Assembly: GCF_000001735.4 (NCBI RefSeq) | Contig: NC_003070.9 | Coordinates: 7,750,001 to 7,814,000 of the forward strand | Source of the DNA: Arabidopsis thaliana | Taxonomy: Eukaryota; Streptophyta; Magnoliopsida; Brassicales; Brassicaceae | Direction: 5' to 3' | DNA length: 64,000 bases | Shown here: positions 36,108-48,022 of the stretch, in pieces | Layout: every line of letters starts with the position of its first letter | Position numbering within the stretch: the first letter of the stretch is position 1 | Translations under genes and position numbers: made by a program | Notes under the pieces: model-generated | Told to the model about the DNA's origin: nothing | The model's input: only the letters and a program-made list of their open reading frames with translations | The model's database searches: none

Positions 36108-37312
36108 GCTATAATGGCGCGTCCAAAATTAATCAAATAATTATAATGAATAAAAACGTTAGAATTTTCTTTTGCCCTTTTTGTTTGCTTTATGTTTAAT
36201 ATGTAGTGTTTATCGTTTGAATTTATTTTATGATTTTTTTTTTTCTTTGGGTTTTAAGCAAGTATTTAGATTGGATGTTTTATAAAGCTATAAGAGTTTC
36301 TAAATCCCTGCTACATATGTAACGATTATATAGTCATGAACTCATGATGAGTTATTTTTAAGCATAATAAGTTTAATTAGGACCAAACACACATAAATAA
36401 GGAATTTAAGGGCTGGAGTTACAATATATGCCAATTTATTCTCAGACCAGCATCTCTCCTTCCCGTGGCAAATCCAGAGGGTCACGCAACTATCTGAATT
36501 AAGTATAGATAAGTATAGTATCTAATCTATCTATATGGGTGACATCAGAATTTGATGCAAATTGGAATAGCCAAATGTGATGGACAAATTAGATTATTTA
36601 GAAATACATTTTTTAAATAACTAAGAGTATCTGGCCCTAAACTCATACATCTTTTCAGACGAGTATCATAATTGTTTGTTAAATGTAAATTATTGAATCT
36701 AGTACCAGGTTTTTAAATCAATGAACGGCCGTTTAATAGTTTACAAGAAGAATGTTCGGCTAATCTACTAGATTTATATAGTAAAATAGATTTTTATAAA
36801 AACTAAAAAGCAAGTAAATGGTAAAACTAGTACCAAATTAAATATATAACGCCGTTAATATATTTCCTAATTAACTAATCAAAATGGCCAAAACATTATA
36901 GTATATGTGGCGACCAATATGCGACCTCCTGTTCAAAAAATCAAACGTACTAGTGGTGTACAAAATAATATTTTGAAATCTTCATTATGAAACGTGAAAT
37001 CGTCAGGATTTTATAGATTTTGTTTTCCTCTAATAAATTTTTCTAAGAGCCTAATTATTGTCAAATATTTTGTAATGTTGGCGTAATTTTAATTATTTTT
37101 AATAATTGAAAATATATTTTGTAGATTCAAACAATTTAGGATATAGTTGAATGAAGTTGACAAGTTGATGCATGCAAAGAAGTAAGAAGAATGACATTCT
37201 TGTATGCGAAAATGATTATTTTCAATTAGTGACTGATATCTTTTGCAAGTCTAAAATAAATATAATATATTTTATTAACAATTCGTGAAAAGTCTTTTTA
37301 TTTGATGGCAAA

Positions 37313-37591
37313 ATACTACATGGTTGTTCTTTTTTTTTGTTGCAACCATGTAATGATTAATGGTGATATTGTTGGTTGGTTGGTAGTCGAATGTTATATG
37401 GTTATTATTTTTTTGGTTGCAACCATGTAGTGATTGATAGTGATACTGTTGGTTTGCTACATGGTTACTCCTTCTTTGGTTCCAACCATGTAGTGGTGGT
37501 TGATGGTGATATTGTTTGTTGGTAGTCGAATGCTACATGGTTGCTCCCTCTTTGGTTGCAACCATGTAGTGGTTGATGGTGATATTGTTCA
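37313..37591. repeat. Minisatellite whose units carry an inverted repeat
   Basis: Four imperfect units begin near 37313, 37391, 37454 and 37530 (periods about 78, 63 and 76). Each has tacatggttg, a T/C-rich loop of 10-15 bases, then gttgcaaccatgta, and then a spacer gtg.ttgatggtgatattgtt. Units 1, 2 and 4 can form a stem of about 10 pairs; unit 3 has a mismatch (ttccaacc). Unit 3 lacks about 15 bases of the ggttggtagtcgaatg spacer. Confidence 0.85.
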
Positions 37592-37744
37592 GTCGATCAT
37601 AAAATATATGATGCATGAAGAATATAAATTATTGAATTGTTTTTCCTTGCTAAAAAGTTAATAAAAAACAATTTATCCTAAATACTCTTATTTTTTTGTA
37701 ATTATGTTGTTAAAGGGTCTAAATTTTTATATATCCTTTTATCT

Positions 37745-37749
<5 letters not shown>

Positions 37750-37780
<31 letters not shown>
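37750..37780. repeat. (TA)n microsatellite
   Basis: About fifteen uninterrupted TA dinucleotides sit in AT-rich DNA. Confidence 0.9.
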
Positions 37781-37783
<3 letters not shown>

Positions 37784-39650
37784 TTATTGTTTATATATAT
37801 GTAAGTAAATGATTGTGTATAAACAAAATTAATACTGAAAAAGACTAATTTTTAAAATTTGTACCAAAATTCCAGTTCTATTGAGCCGGTTTTGGGTGTA
37901 TATATAATAATATATTATAATATATAATAATATATTATAATATATCGTGTATTAAAATTTAAAGGTTTATTACGAAATTTTAGACTTAAGATTGAATTCT
38001 ATCATCTAGATTATTAAAGTTAAATAACTTATTATGATCTATTATTTTTATCATTGTAGACACTCTTTTAAGTGGTAAAGTTTAGGTCTAAAATCTATAC
38101 ATGTTATATAACAAAATAAAGAAAACACCAAAATTATTAGGGTTAACGAAAATAATATGTGACGTTACAGAAAAGAAACTTGCGCATTTTTAAAAAAAAA
38201 AAGTTGTACAAGGCGAGAAGCCTTAAAAAGCGGCACAGAGACTTCTGTAGATTTTTTCTCACGTGCACTTGCCATGTGTTGAATATTCGACAAATTTTAT
38301 GGGCTTTACTCTAAGCCCAACTTTTCCTCTTTAGGCCTTTCTGCGCTGTTGCGTCAAAAAGACAAAAACTTAATAGATTTAAGAAAATCAAAATGATTCA
38401 TTTTAGTTTCGGTATTTATCCTTTTGCATGTCATTGATCAATACGTTTTGAATCATATTTATAAAGATTGAAAACTATAGTATATGAAATCTTTATTAAA
38501 GCCAAACCAAAAGCCCCACTTATTTTACGTATTTGTCTCTGTCGAAACGCAGATTTTATCAGACAAGTGGCACCAAACTAACTAAAGAATCAATATTGTA
38601 TTAGGCAAAAGAAGAAAAAGATAACAAAATTAATCATTTTCTTAGAGTTGGGTAGGTCACTAGAGGCCCAATTATTACTCACTAAGCTAAGGAGGAGTAC
38701 TTAAGTTAAAAGATGCCACTGCATAGCACTGAGACCCTCCAAATAAAGCGAATAAAAATTAATAAATTGATTAAAAGTATTAATCTTCCACTCTTGTCCC
38801 ACAAAATGCGACCTAATTTCTTGGAAAAGTTTATTCAATTTCTGAATAACAAATAATTCACAGTTATTCAAATATTTATACAAATAAATTATCAGCTATA
38901 TTTAAAATCGTTACTAAAAAATATATTTAACCAATCGGTAGTAATCTCGTGGTACAAATATCAATTATCCATTTTCAGATCAAATCATTACTATAACTAT
39001 TTTAATTTAAAAACTATATATATATATATATATTATATATCAACTTTTTATAATGTGAATCATAAGTCGACTATTAAGTTTTGATATATGATATTGTATG
39101 TTTTTTTCTAACAAAATCATAAACAAATCACATCTTATATATATGAGATTCAGATTCTCTATGTTAAAAAATAAAAATTACCGGAATATTCCCCTCAAGC
39201 ATCTGACGTGTCGGCCGACGATGAAGAATCCAGGTCATCAAAAGGTGTAGTTTAGAAACAGAGGCGCACGATAAGGTCAACTTTTGGAATAGAGGAAAAG
39301 ACTCAACCTTTTTTATCATCTCTCTCGATTTGTTTTTCTCCCGGTGGTGATGCTTTTGTCGTTTCATCGTTCGTTTACTTCAACTTGCTTATTATTCTAC
39401 GCTCATGGACTAATCAAAGCCATGAGGAAAAAAAAAAAAGCAACAACACAAAATATATGTATAAAAAAATAAATATCTCTGCTTTTTTTTTTCAATGATG
39501 GGTACGCTTCACCTCTAAGTTTTGACCAAAGTTTTTCTTCATTTCTCTCTTCTCTCTTGTGGTCACCGTTTGATCGGAATATTCCTTTTAGAATGCCAAG
39601 ATTCATTCTTCATCTCTCGAGCTCCTCATGAATTTCTTCTCTGCTTATCA

Positions 39651-41821
39651 ATGGAGGTTGGTTTTTGTTTCTCATGTTATCTTTTCTTGCTTTGTGAAGT
39701 CCTTAAATTTTCCAATTTTGGTTTTTAGTTGTTGCAACTTTCTAGTTTCATGGGTATTACTCTATTTGGCTATGTTTCTTCAAAAGGCTCTGTTTTGGAG
39801 AGCTGGGTTTTCTAAAGTTTCAACCTTTATTGCTAAAACTGAAACTATAACTACTTGTTTATTGTGTGTGTTAGTAAGCAATGCAATTTTAGAGATATGG
39901 ACTGGATCTATATATCTATTGAAAGCTGAGCTAGAGAATCTGTTTCTTGAATTCAATAAGCTTGAGTCTGTAAATTGTTGATTTACAGATGATGAGCTCT
40001 TCTTCTTCTACTACTCAAGTTGTATCATTCAGAGACATGGGGATGTATGAACCATTTCAACAGTTATCTGGTTGGGAGAGTCCTTTCAAATCAGATATCA
40101 ACAATATTACTAGTAATCAGAATAACAATCAGAGTTCTTCAACAACACTTGAGGTTGATGCTAGACCAGAAGCAGATGATAACAATAGAGTGAGTTATTG
40201 TTTATTCCTGGATCATGCTTTAGAATGATTTATAAGTGTTGTTTGTTTGGTGATTGATGGTTAATTATGTTGCAGGTGAATTATACTTCTGTGTATAATA
40301 ACTCTCTTGAAGCAGAACCGTCGAGTAATAATGATCAGGACGAAGACCGGATCAATGATAAGGTAAGGCTTTAGCATTTTAAGGCTACTTATACCTTTTG
40401 CTTCGAAGACTTCATAAACTCCTCCTTCTCCATTTTAATCTTTAGAGGAAGAGACACGGCGTGATGACATGAATTGTTGTTCCTTCTCTATGAACAGATG
40501 AAACGGCGTTTGGCTCAGAACCGAGAAGCTGCTCGCAAAAGTCGTTTGAGAAAGAAGGTAACCTTGGTGGGATTTTTTCTTGTGTTAATGATAAAAAGGA
40601 AAGCTTATGCAAAGTTGTGTCTGTGCTTGTAGGCCCATGTTCAACAGTTAGAAGAAAGCCGGTTGAAGTTGTCACAGCTCGAGCAGGAACTTGTAAGAGC
40701 TAGGCAGCAGGTTAGCTCAAGCTTGTTTATTTGTTGTGTGTTCATCAAACTTTATCTGATTCATTCTGACTCAGTGATTCTTCTGGTTTGTATTAGGGAT
40801 TATGCGTACGCAATTCTTCAGATACTAGTTATCTAGGACCAGCTGGGAATATGAACTCAGGTTGGTGTTTATATCACTAAATAAGCATATGTTAGCATTG
40901 CTTTATCTCTTAATCCTCAGTAGATAAAGAAGTAATTTTCCCAATAATAACCATTTTCAGGTATTGCTGCATTTGAGATGGAATACACACACTGGCTAGA
41001 AGAGCAAAACAGGAGAGTTAGTGAGATTCGAACAGCGCTCCAAGCTCATATAGGTGACATTGAGCTCAAAATGTTGGTAGATAGTTGCTTGAACCACTAC
41101 GCAAATCTCTTCCGCATGAAAGCTGATGCTGCAAAGGCTGATGTGTTCTTCTTGATGTCGGGAATGTGGCGAACTTCAACTGAACGCTTCTTCCAATGGA
41201 TTGGAGGTTTCCGCCCATCCGAGCTTTTAAATGTAAACTTCTTTTTTACTTTTACACGTTTCTCTTTCTACTCTTGAGAAAAAATGCTCAACCTTTTTTG
41301 TTGTCTAGGTTGTGATGCCATACGTTGAGCCCTTAACCGATCAGCAACTGTTGGAGGTGCGTAACCTGCAACAGTCGTCTCAGCAAGCAGAGGAGGCTCT
41401 CTCTCAAGGCTTAGATAAACTTCAGCAGGGTTTGGTCGAAAGCATAGCAATTCAGATAAAAGTTGTTGAGTCTGTGAATCACGGGGCTCCAATGGCTTCA
41501 GCCATGGAGAATCTTCAAGCATTGGAGAGTTTTGTGAACCAGGTAACGCTAAGTGTATTTGCTTTGTGCTTTTGCAGTCTCCATGAATCCAAAGTTTATT
41601 TTCATTTTTGATTAGAAACTTTGTGAGCATGGATTTCACAAACAAAATCTCTGACAATATTGGAACAGGCGGATCATCTGAGACAACAGACCCTGCAGCA
41701 AATGAGTAAGATATTGACGACAAGACAGGCTGCTCGAGGGTTGCTCGCTCTAGGAGAATACTTCCACAGGCTGCGTGCTCTTAGTTCTCTCTGGGCAGCT
41801 CGTCCACGAGAACACACTTGA
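39651..41821 (+). CDS. TGA3: bZIP transcription factor TGA3 (At1g22070)
   Basis: Nine exons give 384 aa: 39651-39656, 39989-40189, 40276-40362, 40498-40557, 40633-40710, 40797-40860, 40961-41232, 41309-41542 and 41669-41821. The first coding exon is only ATG GAG. The basic region (MKRRLAQNREAARKSRLRKK, residues 99-118) is one exon, and the leucine zipper (LEESRLKLSQLEQEL) is the next. The C-terminal half is the DOG1/TGA domain (HWLEEQNRRVSEIRTAL to ARGLLALGEYFHRLRAL). Clade II TGA factors bind TGACG as-1 elements, interact with NPR1-type receptors and activate PR genes under salicylic acid. The N-terminal 97 residues are Ser/Asn-rich, as in TGA3. The frame without the micro-exon would start at the ATG at 39989, costing two residues. 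Confidence 0.97.
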
Positions 41822-42403
41822 CAAGTTAGGAGGCAAACAAAACAAAGAGAAAGAAGCACAAGGCAGATGATGTTAGCTATAGGGACTTGCTTTATCTCTC
41901 AGAAAGTGTTGGCTGATATTTTCTCCATTAGAGAGCATCATCTTCCTCATTGATGATTTTGTTTACTTGAAAGGAATAAGAGATGTGTAAATTTGGGTGG
42001 AAAACATGTAATGTCTTTGATGCATTAGGCTCTTTATTTGTAAAATATATAGGGTTTGTTGTCACTCATCTCCTCGTATATGAAAATTTGAGCCCACAAT
42101 CAAATTTTTTGTCTATATTGTTATTCCAACAGTTCTTAGCTTATATTTGTTGTTGGTATAAATTGGTCAATAGACAAACAATAAATTCAAATAGATTCAT
42201 AGAGAGTTTGATCATTCCCTTCATTCAAATTGTGCCTAAAATGAATATCCTACGGGTCTCAGCCAAAAAAGCCCACACCGAGGAAAGATAAAGACAAGAG
42301 TTAAAGGTAACACATGTTTCTTCCCTTTTGTGATACAAATGGGGTAAAAAGGGTTAGTTCTCTTTCTTTCTTTATCTCTCCTGTAAAATTCAAATCTTCT
42401 TCA
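41822..42403. other. Convergent 3' region
   Basis: It contains the 3' untranslated regions of TGA3 and of the protease gene on the opposite strand. Nothing else is apparent. Confidence 0.5.
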
Positions 42404-44627
42404 CTAGCCATCCTGGAAAAAAGAAGTAAAAAGACATAAGAATAGACCAAGAAATCAACTTCCAAATGTGAAGAACACAAGACTCATATGGAAAAGGCAG
42501 CAGAGTACTTCATGTAAACAAGAAAGTATCCATGACCCGGTTTACTACTACTTCCTTGTTACAAAATACAAGCTAGGAGGATGAAATATTACAGTCTCGT
42601 GCTTCTTAAAGAGAAAGGATTATTTACCTCTGGCATGGAACTGCTTGGGCCACCAAGTGATAAGGCATTGTGGCTATTACTTGAGCCCATAGAGTGTCCA
42701 TAGAAGTCGGTACTTCTGCAAGCAAGCATGATCAGTTGGTAAGTATGGTATAAATAGTTTGGGAAAAGAAATCACTAGTAACAGAATACCTAGCATCTGA
42801 ATGTTCCATCTTTGAAGCTACATCAGAGGTCTCTCCTGCGTTGTTGCTCAAAGGGCTTGATCCAAAGCTTAGTTGCGAGCATTCTTCTGTAGAGATTGGC
42901 AAATTATCTGAAGTTACAACAGCAGGTTTATCGTCTTCATGAGATGCTTCTTGATCATGACTATTTGTATCTCTTGTCTGCAAAAGAAGATAAAACCATA
43001 CGACAAAGCCAAAGTTCCAGTAAAACAAAAATGACAACTAGCTTAAACCAGAAGTCATTTGATTCCTGTAAAACATCAAGAGTCAGGAACTACATGAGGA
43101 CAGCTAGTGATACAGAGTTTGAGGACAGTAACAACTCCTCAGGTATGACAGATTTCCTAATTCATAAGATGAAATTAATGTTAAAAGATAGAGAGCCAGA
43201 AGCTTCAGAAATCTGTCATCTTACATTTATCAACTGCCTGACTTGGCCATGAAGACTTGCGACGTCATCATCATCTAGGTTAGAGTGCAATTTAGAACTG
43301 CTGCGCGCCACTCTGCAACCAAAACACAGCAATGAAAGAGTCGCAACACTGAGCATTGTTCAACTCTGTGACAGTCTGATCAATTTACCTTTGACGACGA
43401 CGCTTTTTAGATCTTTTTGGTTCATCTTGTTGCTCCTGTTTCCTCTTAAGGTTTGCCCTTGGAGCTTCATCCATTAGTGGGCAATTAAAATCCGAAAGAA
43501 GATGGCGTGGTGTTGAGGAGGGCCGAAGCATATCTTTATCATTATCCTGAGCACCAACCACCATGTACATCACTTCCAGGGAAACCCATACATACCCACC
43601 AACACCAATTTTTGGGCCGTTGCTCAGCTTGCACAACGCCACCTGTTCGCGGTTAATCACATCTACCTTGACAATCACCACGTCATGAAACCCCGTGAAT
43701 TGAGTATTCTCTTCTAATGGGCCACGGTAGATGTGCTGCACAACAATTTATATATGTTAGCTAAGAAAGTAAGACCTAATCAAATACTACACTGCTTAAA
43801 TTATTCTTACTTCTCCAATACGCCACAACTCAGGGAAAGTAATTAAAGCTGCACCAACAGGCTGAATGTGAAGGTGGGCTAAAGCCTTGTCCAAAGTGTC
43901 GAAACTAAGGACAGACTTTATCTTGTGCTTTCTCTTATGAGCACTTGGAGGATAACGACGGCATTTATACTGACGAAACTGTGGGATCTCTTTTGGGATC
44001 CCTTCTCTTTCAATATGTTCCAAGGCTTCAGCAATTGAATTACCGTAGCACACATGTCCCTTTTCCGCATGTTTATCCTTGCCGAGCATCTCTGGTTCAA
44101 CATGGTTGCTTAGGTACCAAGCACACAGTGGAATATATGTATCTTCCCAGTGGCGGATAATCCTTATGGCACTGGTTAGATCGGAAGAAGCGTACGCCTA
44201 ACAATTGATGTGCCTGAGCTGATCTCGAATAAAACCAGCAATCACGATCCATGACGAGCTTTTCAAAAGCTCAGCGAATGCCTAAACAAGACAAACAACA
44301 AAAGTTCTGATATTTTGGAAAATTATGGACATGTTAAAGTTTAAGTATTAGATTCTGTACCGGTCTTGCAACTCTCCAGCACAAGAAAGCAACGCGACCA
44401 TCATCTGAAAGGTGGAAAGGACCTCTTCGGGCTGTTCTTCTTGCTTGTTGAACATACCAATCAGTCAGGATCAAACACAGATTTCCAGGCTGTATAATAC
44501 TCAATCCCTTCTTTCTCAGGCGCTTCAAACAGTTTGGTGGAAGCCCTTTTAGACCATCAGGCCTTGAGGGTATAAACTGATCCATATCCATAGGTACCAC
44601 CACCTTTTTGTTTTTTCTTTTACCCAT
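42404..44627 (-). pseudogene. Papain-like (C1) protease homologue with a nonsense codon (near At1g22080)
   Basis: Seven exons join in one frame: 44627-44361, 44281-43811, 43735-43389, 43312-43225, 42977-42790, 42715-42628 and 42412-42404. The total is 486 codons, with one internal TAG. Exon 2 reads GFIRDQLRHINC, then TAG at 44200-44198, then AYASSDLTSAIRII. Papain-family enzymes have DQ-x5-CWA at this point, so Q110 is the oxyanion Gln, C116 the nucleophile, and the stop replaces the Trp. Downstream GFHDVVIV (H263) fits the catalytic His. KLSNGPKIGVGGYVWVS aligns with the family KNSWG block, but with Leu in the Asn column. The N-terminus is basic (GKRKNKKVVV). After the protease part come a KRSKKRRRQR cluster and a Ser/Asp-rich tail. 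The TTAG at the stop could also serve as a splice acceptor, removing the catalytic centre in frame. Either way no active protease results. Confidence 0.75.
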
Positions 44628-45720
44628 CTCTGAAAAACAAATACAAAAACACAAACATATCAGTGTCTCAAACATTATTGAAGTGTTTCAATATTTTTTG
44701 CAATGGCATTATCCAAAAAACGAATACAAGTAACATACGACATCACAAGAAATTTATTCTTAACAAGCCATAGTGAAGAGTTTTTGAAGACTCCAAGACC
44801 ACTACTAGTCTAGTGACACATAGTAAAGAGTTTTTTAAGACACCAAAACCACTACTAGTCTAGTGACACATAGTAAAGAGTTTTTGAAGACACCAAGACC
44901 ACTACTAGTCTAGTGACACATAGTTAAGTTTTTTAAGAAACCGAAACCACTACTAGTCTATTGACACAGAAAGAACTTTTACTTTTAGAGGCAATCTCAA
45001 AGTGAAACATACAAAAAAAATCAGATGCATATTCAAAGTCAAAACGTACAGAAATAAAGTAAATTCAAGTAGAATAGACATTCAGACAGCAAATGAGGGA
45101 CCAGCAAAAAAAACAACAACTAGCAAACATTGGACATATACATAAATCATTTTTTAGTCCCATGGTCTCGGATAATAATCCCATGCCCTACAGTACTAGA
45201 GTCACAAGATACGACCCATAAATGTATGTACCTCTTGGCGTCGTTGTTCCTGTTCTCTTAGCTCTAGATGAAATCAGAGACTGAGAAACCTAGCGAACTT
45301 TTTCGTAGCCAAAGAAAAAAAAAAGAAGTCAAAATCAAACTTATGAATGAAAGTAAAGCTCAGAATAAACGGAAAGTTTCCGTGGTTGGAATGTGTAAAC
45401 CCTTACCGGCTTGTTGTCGGAATCTCGAGAAATGCTCCTGTGTTGCTCGGACGATCAGTGTGTGTACTTTTGCTGAAGTGAAAGATTATGAAAAGATCTG
45501 GGGTAAATCAGTAAATGTAAAAGCCCTTACCTAAAGCGATGGCGTTTTAAGGGTACGGTGAAAAAACAATAAAAATTGAACATGTGCGTTGCAACATCGT
45601 CAAGATTGACAATTGAAGTCCCAAATGAAGCCCATGAATGAAACCTTCGCCGCCTTCGCCAGACAAAACCTAAAACTATAAAAGCAGCAGTCGCTAATTT
45701 TTGGAAGGAGAAGGAGAAAG
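44628..45720. other. Head-to-head promoter region, protease homologue and EMB2204
   Basis: On the minus strand an inferred leader exon ends at 45232 (GAG|GTACATAC), and a TTTTTCAG acceptor lies three bases before the ATG at 44627, leaving an intron of about 590 bases that holds the minisatellite. Between about 45290 and 45720 lie the divergent promoters and the EMB2204 leader. The Cys/Lys-rich plus-strand reading at 45268-45534 starts inside the minus-strand leader and has no known relatives I can name. Confidence 0.5.
44771..44968. repeat. 50-base minisatellite, four copies
   Basis: Units 44771-44820, 44821-44870, 44871-44920 and 44921-44968 share tagt.aagagtttt..aaga, then accactactagtctagtgac. 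The first three are nearly identical; the fourth is 48 bases and diverged. The array falls inside the inferred leader intron (44640-45231) of the protease gene. Confidence 0.9.
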
Positions 45721-47252
45721 ATGAGTCGCCGGGTGGAATACACGTTAGCTCCTCCGCAGAGGAATGAATCTGACGTAATTCTCTCATCTTTTTATATTGT
45801 TTAGCTTGTGTACTAGTGTTCCTTTCTTACGATGTTAAGGGTAGTGATTGATTGATTGATTATTTTCTCTGATGGGTCTTAGGGTTTTGATTATCCCGAC
45901 GGTATCCCAATATCATACAATCTTCATAGGCTTCGTCACTTTGAGTGTGAAGGCAGTTATCCCAAGTATCCTTATGGTTCTTTGGTCAAGTTTTATGCAA
46001 TGGTGGGACTTCATCGTTACAATGTGTTGGAGGTAAACAATATAGTGCTTTTCTAGTCGATATGCTACTGGAACTATTAATTATTATTATGATATACCAA
46101 TTACATTCTCAATCTCTTTTTCCATCTGTCAGGGGAAAAATTTGCAGCTCGATACCCTAAAGAGTTTCAACATGAGAATCAATTGTGGTGCTTCTTCTTA
46201 CTACATTACTTTGGCTGCACGCGTTCCAGATAGCGGTTTGAAGCAGATCTTTCAGGTTCTAGTTCATGAAGAGCGTCTTGGCAGTTTAGACATGACATGT
46301 ACTATCGCTAGACCTCGAGGTAAACATGTAACTTTACTTGATCAGTCATTTTGACTTGTGGCAGTTTACCTGTACATCTAACACTTGCTGGTTAATATTG
46401 CACAGTGACTACCAATGTGCCTTTTCTACGTCCGCACAGCGAATCAGAGTATGATTATATGGACAATGATGAATTGCCTGACTGGCCTTCAGAGATTGCT
46501 TTCGATGATACAAAACGGTTTCATCTGGTAAGATTATTATTTATAAAGTACATCCTTTGTTGTTTGTTTAATGAATTATCATATGGATTTATAAATCATT
46601 TAAAATGCATGAATCAATAGAGACACTTGTGGTTTTGCTTTTGCCTACTAGTTAATTTTATTGAGATACCTTGCAGGTGAAGGAATCAGAGTTGCGAGAC
46701 AATGATTGGATTCGACTCTATTTGGAACTTACACTTGTTGCTCACGATAGGTTTCTTACAGTTGTAAGTGTCTTTTCTCTCTTTCATTTGTTTGCATATC
46801 AAAATGATTTAGTGGCATTCAATATTGGTAATAATTAACATTACATGATTTTGTTTATGCAGCACTATCTCTCCCAGTTGGAGATTGTGAAAGTTGCGAT
46901 TGAAGAAGTGGAGCAACCGAATGCGAGTCTCAACACCAAAACTACATTTGTCTACATAACTTATAAGGACTTGGCAAAGGCTCAGATTGGTGAGCCGGTT
47001 GATCGCAAAGCTATTGTTAGAAAAATCATCAATGAGACTACGGGACTCTTGAGACTCCGGGGTGATTATTGGAGTGGAGAAAGAAGTGTGATCACTCCGG
47101 AGGAGGAATATATGCTTCTCCATGGCGGAGAAAAAGTTCGAAACAATGAGCAGCGTTCTAAAAAACTTAAGCGTCGTGTAGGTGTTCATAGGCTATGGCG
47201 ATGGTGGTACCAGGCTTACAAAAACCGTGGCCTCCGCTCGTCGTCTTATTAA
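45721..47252 (+). CDS. EMB2204: EMB2204, UPF0725/DUF626 protein (At1g22090)
   Basis: Six exons (45721-45774, 45883-46032, 46133-46319, 46406-46527, 46677-46763, 46863-47252) give 329 aa. The family is confined to crucifers in my memory, and the locus is named for embryo-defective mutants. The body has the family features YFLHRLRHFECE-like (here ISYNLHRLRHFECE), VKFYAMVGLHRYNVLEGKNL, and YYITLAARVPDSG. The C-terminal part has VYITYKDLAKAQIGE, a block common in this family. The tail is strongly basic and aromatic (KKLKRRVGVHRLWRWWYQAY). Biochemical function is unknown. No signal peptide or membrane segment is seen. The ATG at 45721 fits the joined exons; the gene runs divergently from the protease homologue. 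Confidence 0.93.
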
Positions 47253-48022
47253 GTAATGAATGTGGATAAGCTGCATAACTATTATTAATGGTCTCTGACT
47301 AAGTTATTTTGTGCGTTTGGACTGTTTATGTGGATTTGTTTTTTTGCGGTTTGTGTAAGTTATAAGGGTGTACTGTTCTCAACATCTGAACACTAATGTT
47401 TAGTTTAATCGTGCTTGGTTTTGTCTTCTTGGACCAAATCCTAGTTGTGAAATTTGCCTTTACTGCTTCTTCTCTGCTTTAGTTTTCTCTTCATCTCTAT
47501 TCTTTTCCATGGTTTTGGCAGATGATGTTATAAAAAATAAGATTAGAGGGAAATACTTTTAACCAAAAATAGACATTATAACCATAGGAAACAAGACTAG
47601 TTAAACCTGGGAAGAGAAAGAGACCATTGATGAGGAATTGGCAAAGCAGAGAGACAATGTCTTAAAGCACATTTTGCTCTGTTTCCTCTAATCATAATTC
47701 CAGCTACTTCATTGTTCTTTCGGATAGAGAACACATTTAAAACTAATGTAAAAATATCTTACACAGAGTGATGAAATTCTGGTGACAATGACCAAGCTCT
47801 ACACTATTTCTCCTGATTCTTATACTGCGAGAAAGTAATGAGATTTTTTGCATGTCATTTAGTTTTATTCTGTTGTAACCATAGCAAGTAAAGGGAGTCT
47901 TACAGAATTGATACAAGTGAACACAGTAGGAAACTGTTACGTGAAGTGAAACATCAATTACTTACTACCAATTCAGGAATTGTTTTGAATGAGATATGAT
48001 ATCTTCTTCTCGGCTTGTAGTT
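47253..48022. other. Convergent 3' region, EMB2204 and IPK1-like
   Basis: It holds 3' untranslated regions and AT-rich DNA. A segment at 47613-47660 resembles 50748-50800 on the other side of the IPK1-like gene (see findings). Confidence 0.5.

Larger units (their letters stand above)
36108..39650. other. 3.5 kb AT-rich intergenic region before TGA3
   Basis: It contains a hairpin minisatellite (37313-37591), TA simple repeats at 37750-37780 and 39015-39035, and an AT-rich mini-array around 37900-37945. A GC-richer patch at 38205-38350 has one G-box (38260-38265) and TGGGCT/AGGCCT site II-type motifs. TGA3 promoter and leader occupy the last few hundred bases. No protein gene is seen. Confidence 0.5.

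Noticed and set aside
44771..44968. CRISPR-like array
   Set aside because: The units are directly tandem with no unique spacers, and the genome is a plant's. It is a minisatellite.
45268..45534. 88-residue Cys/Lys-rich plus-strand frame between the protease homologue and EMB2204
   Set aside because: It begins inside the minus-strand leader, and no EMB2204 splice form needs it. Kept only as a remark because its cysteines are mildly suggestive.
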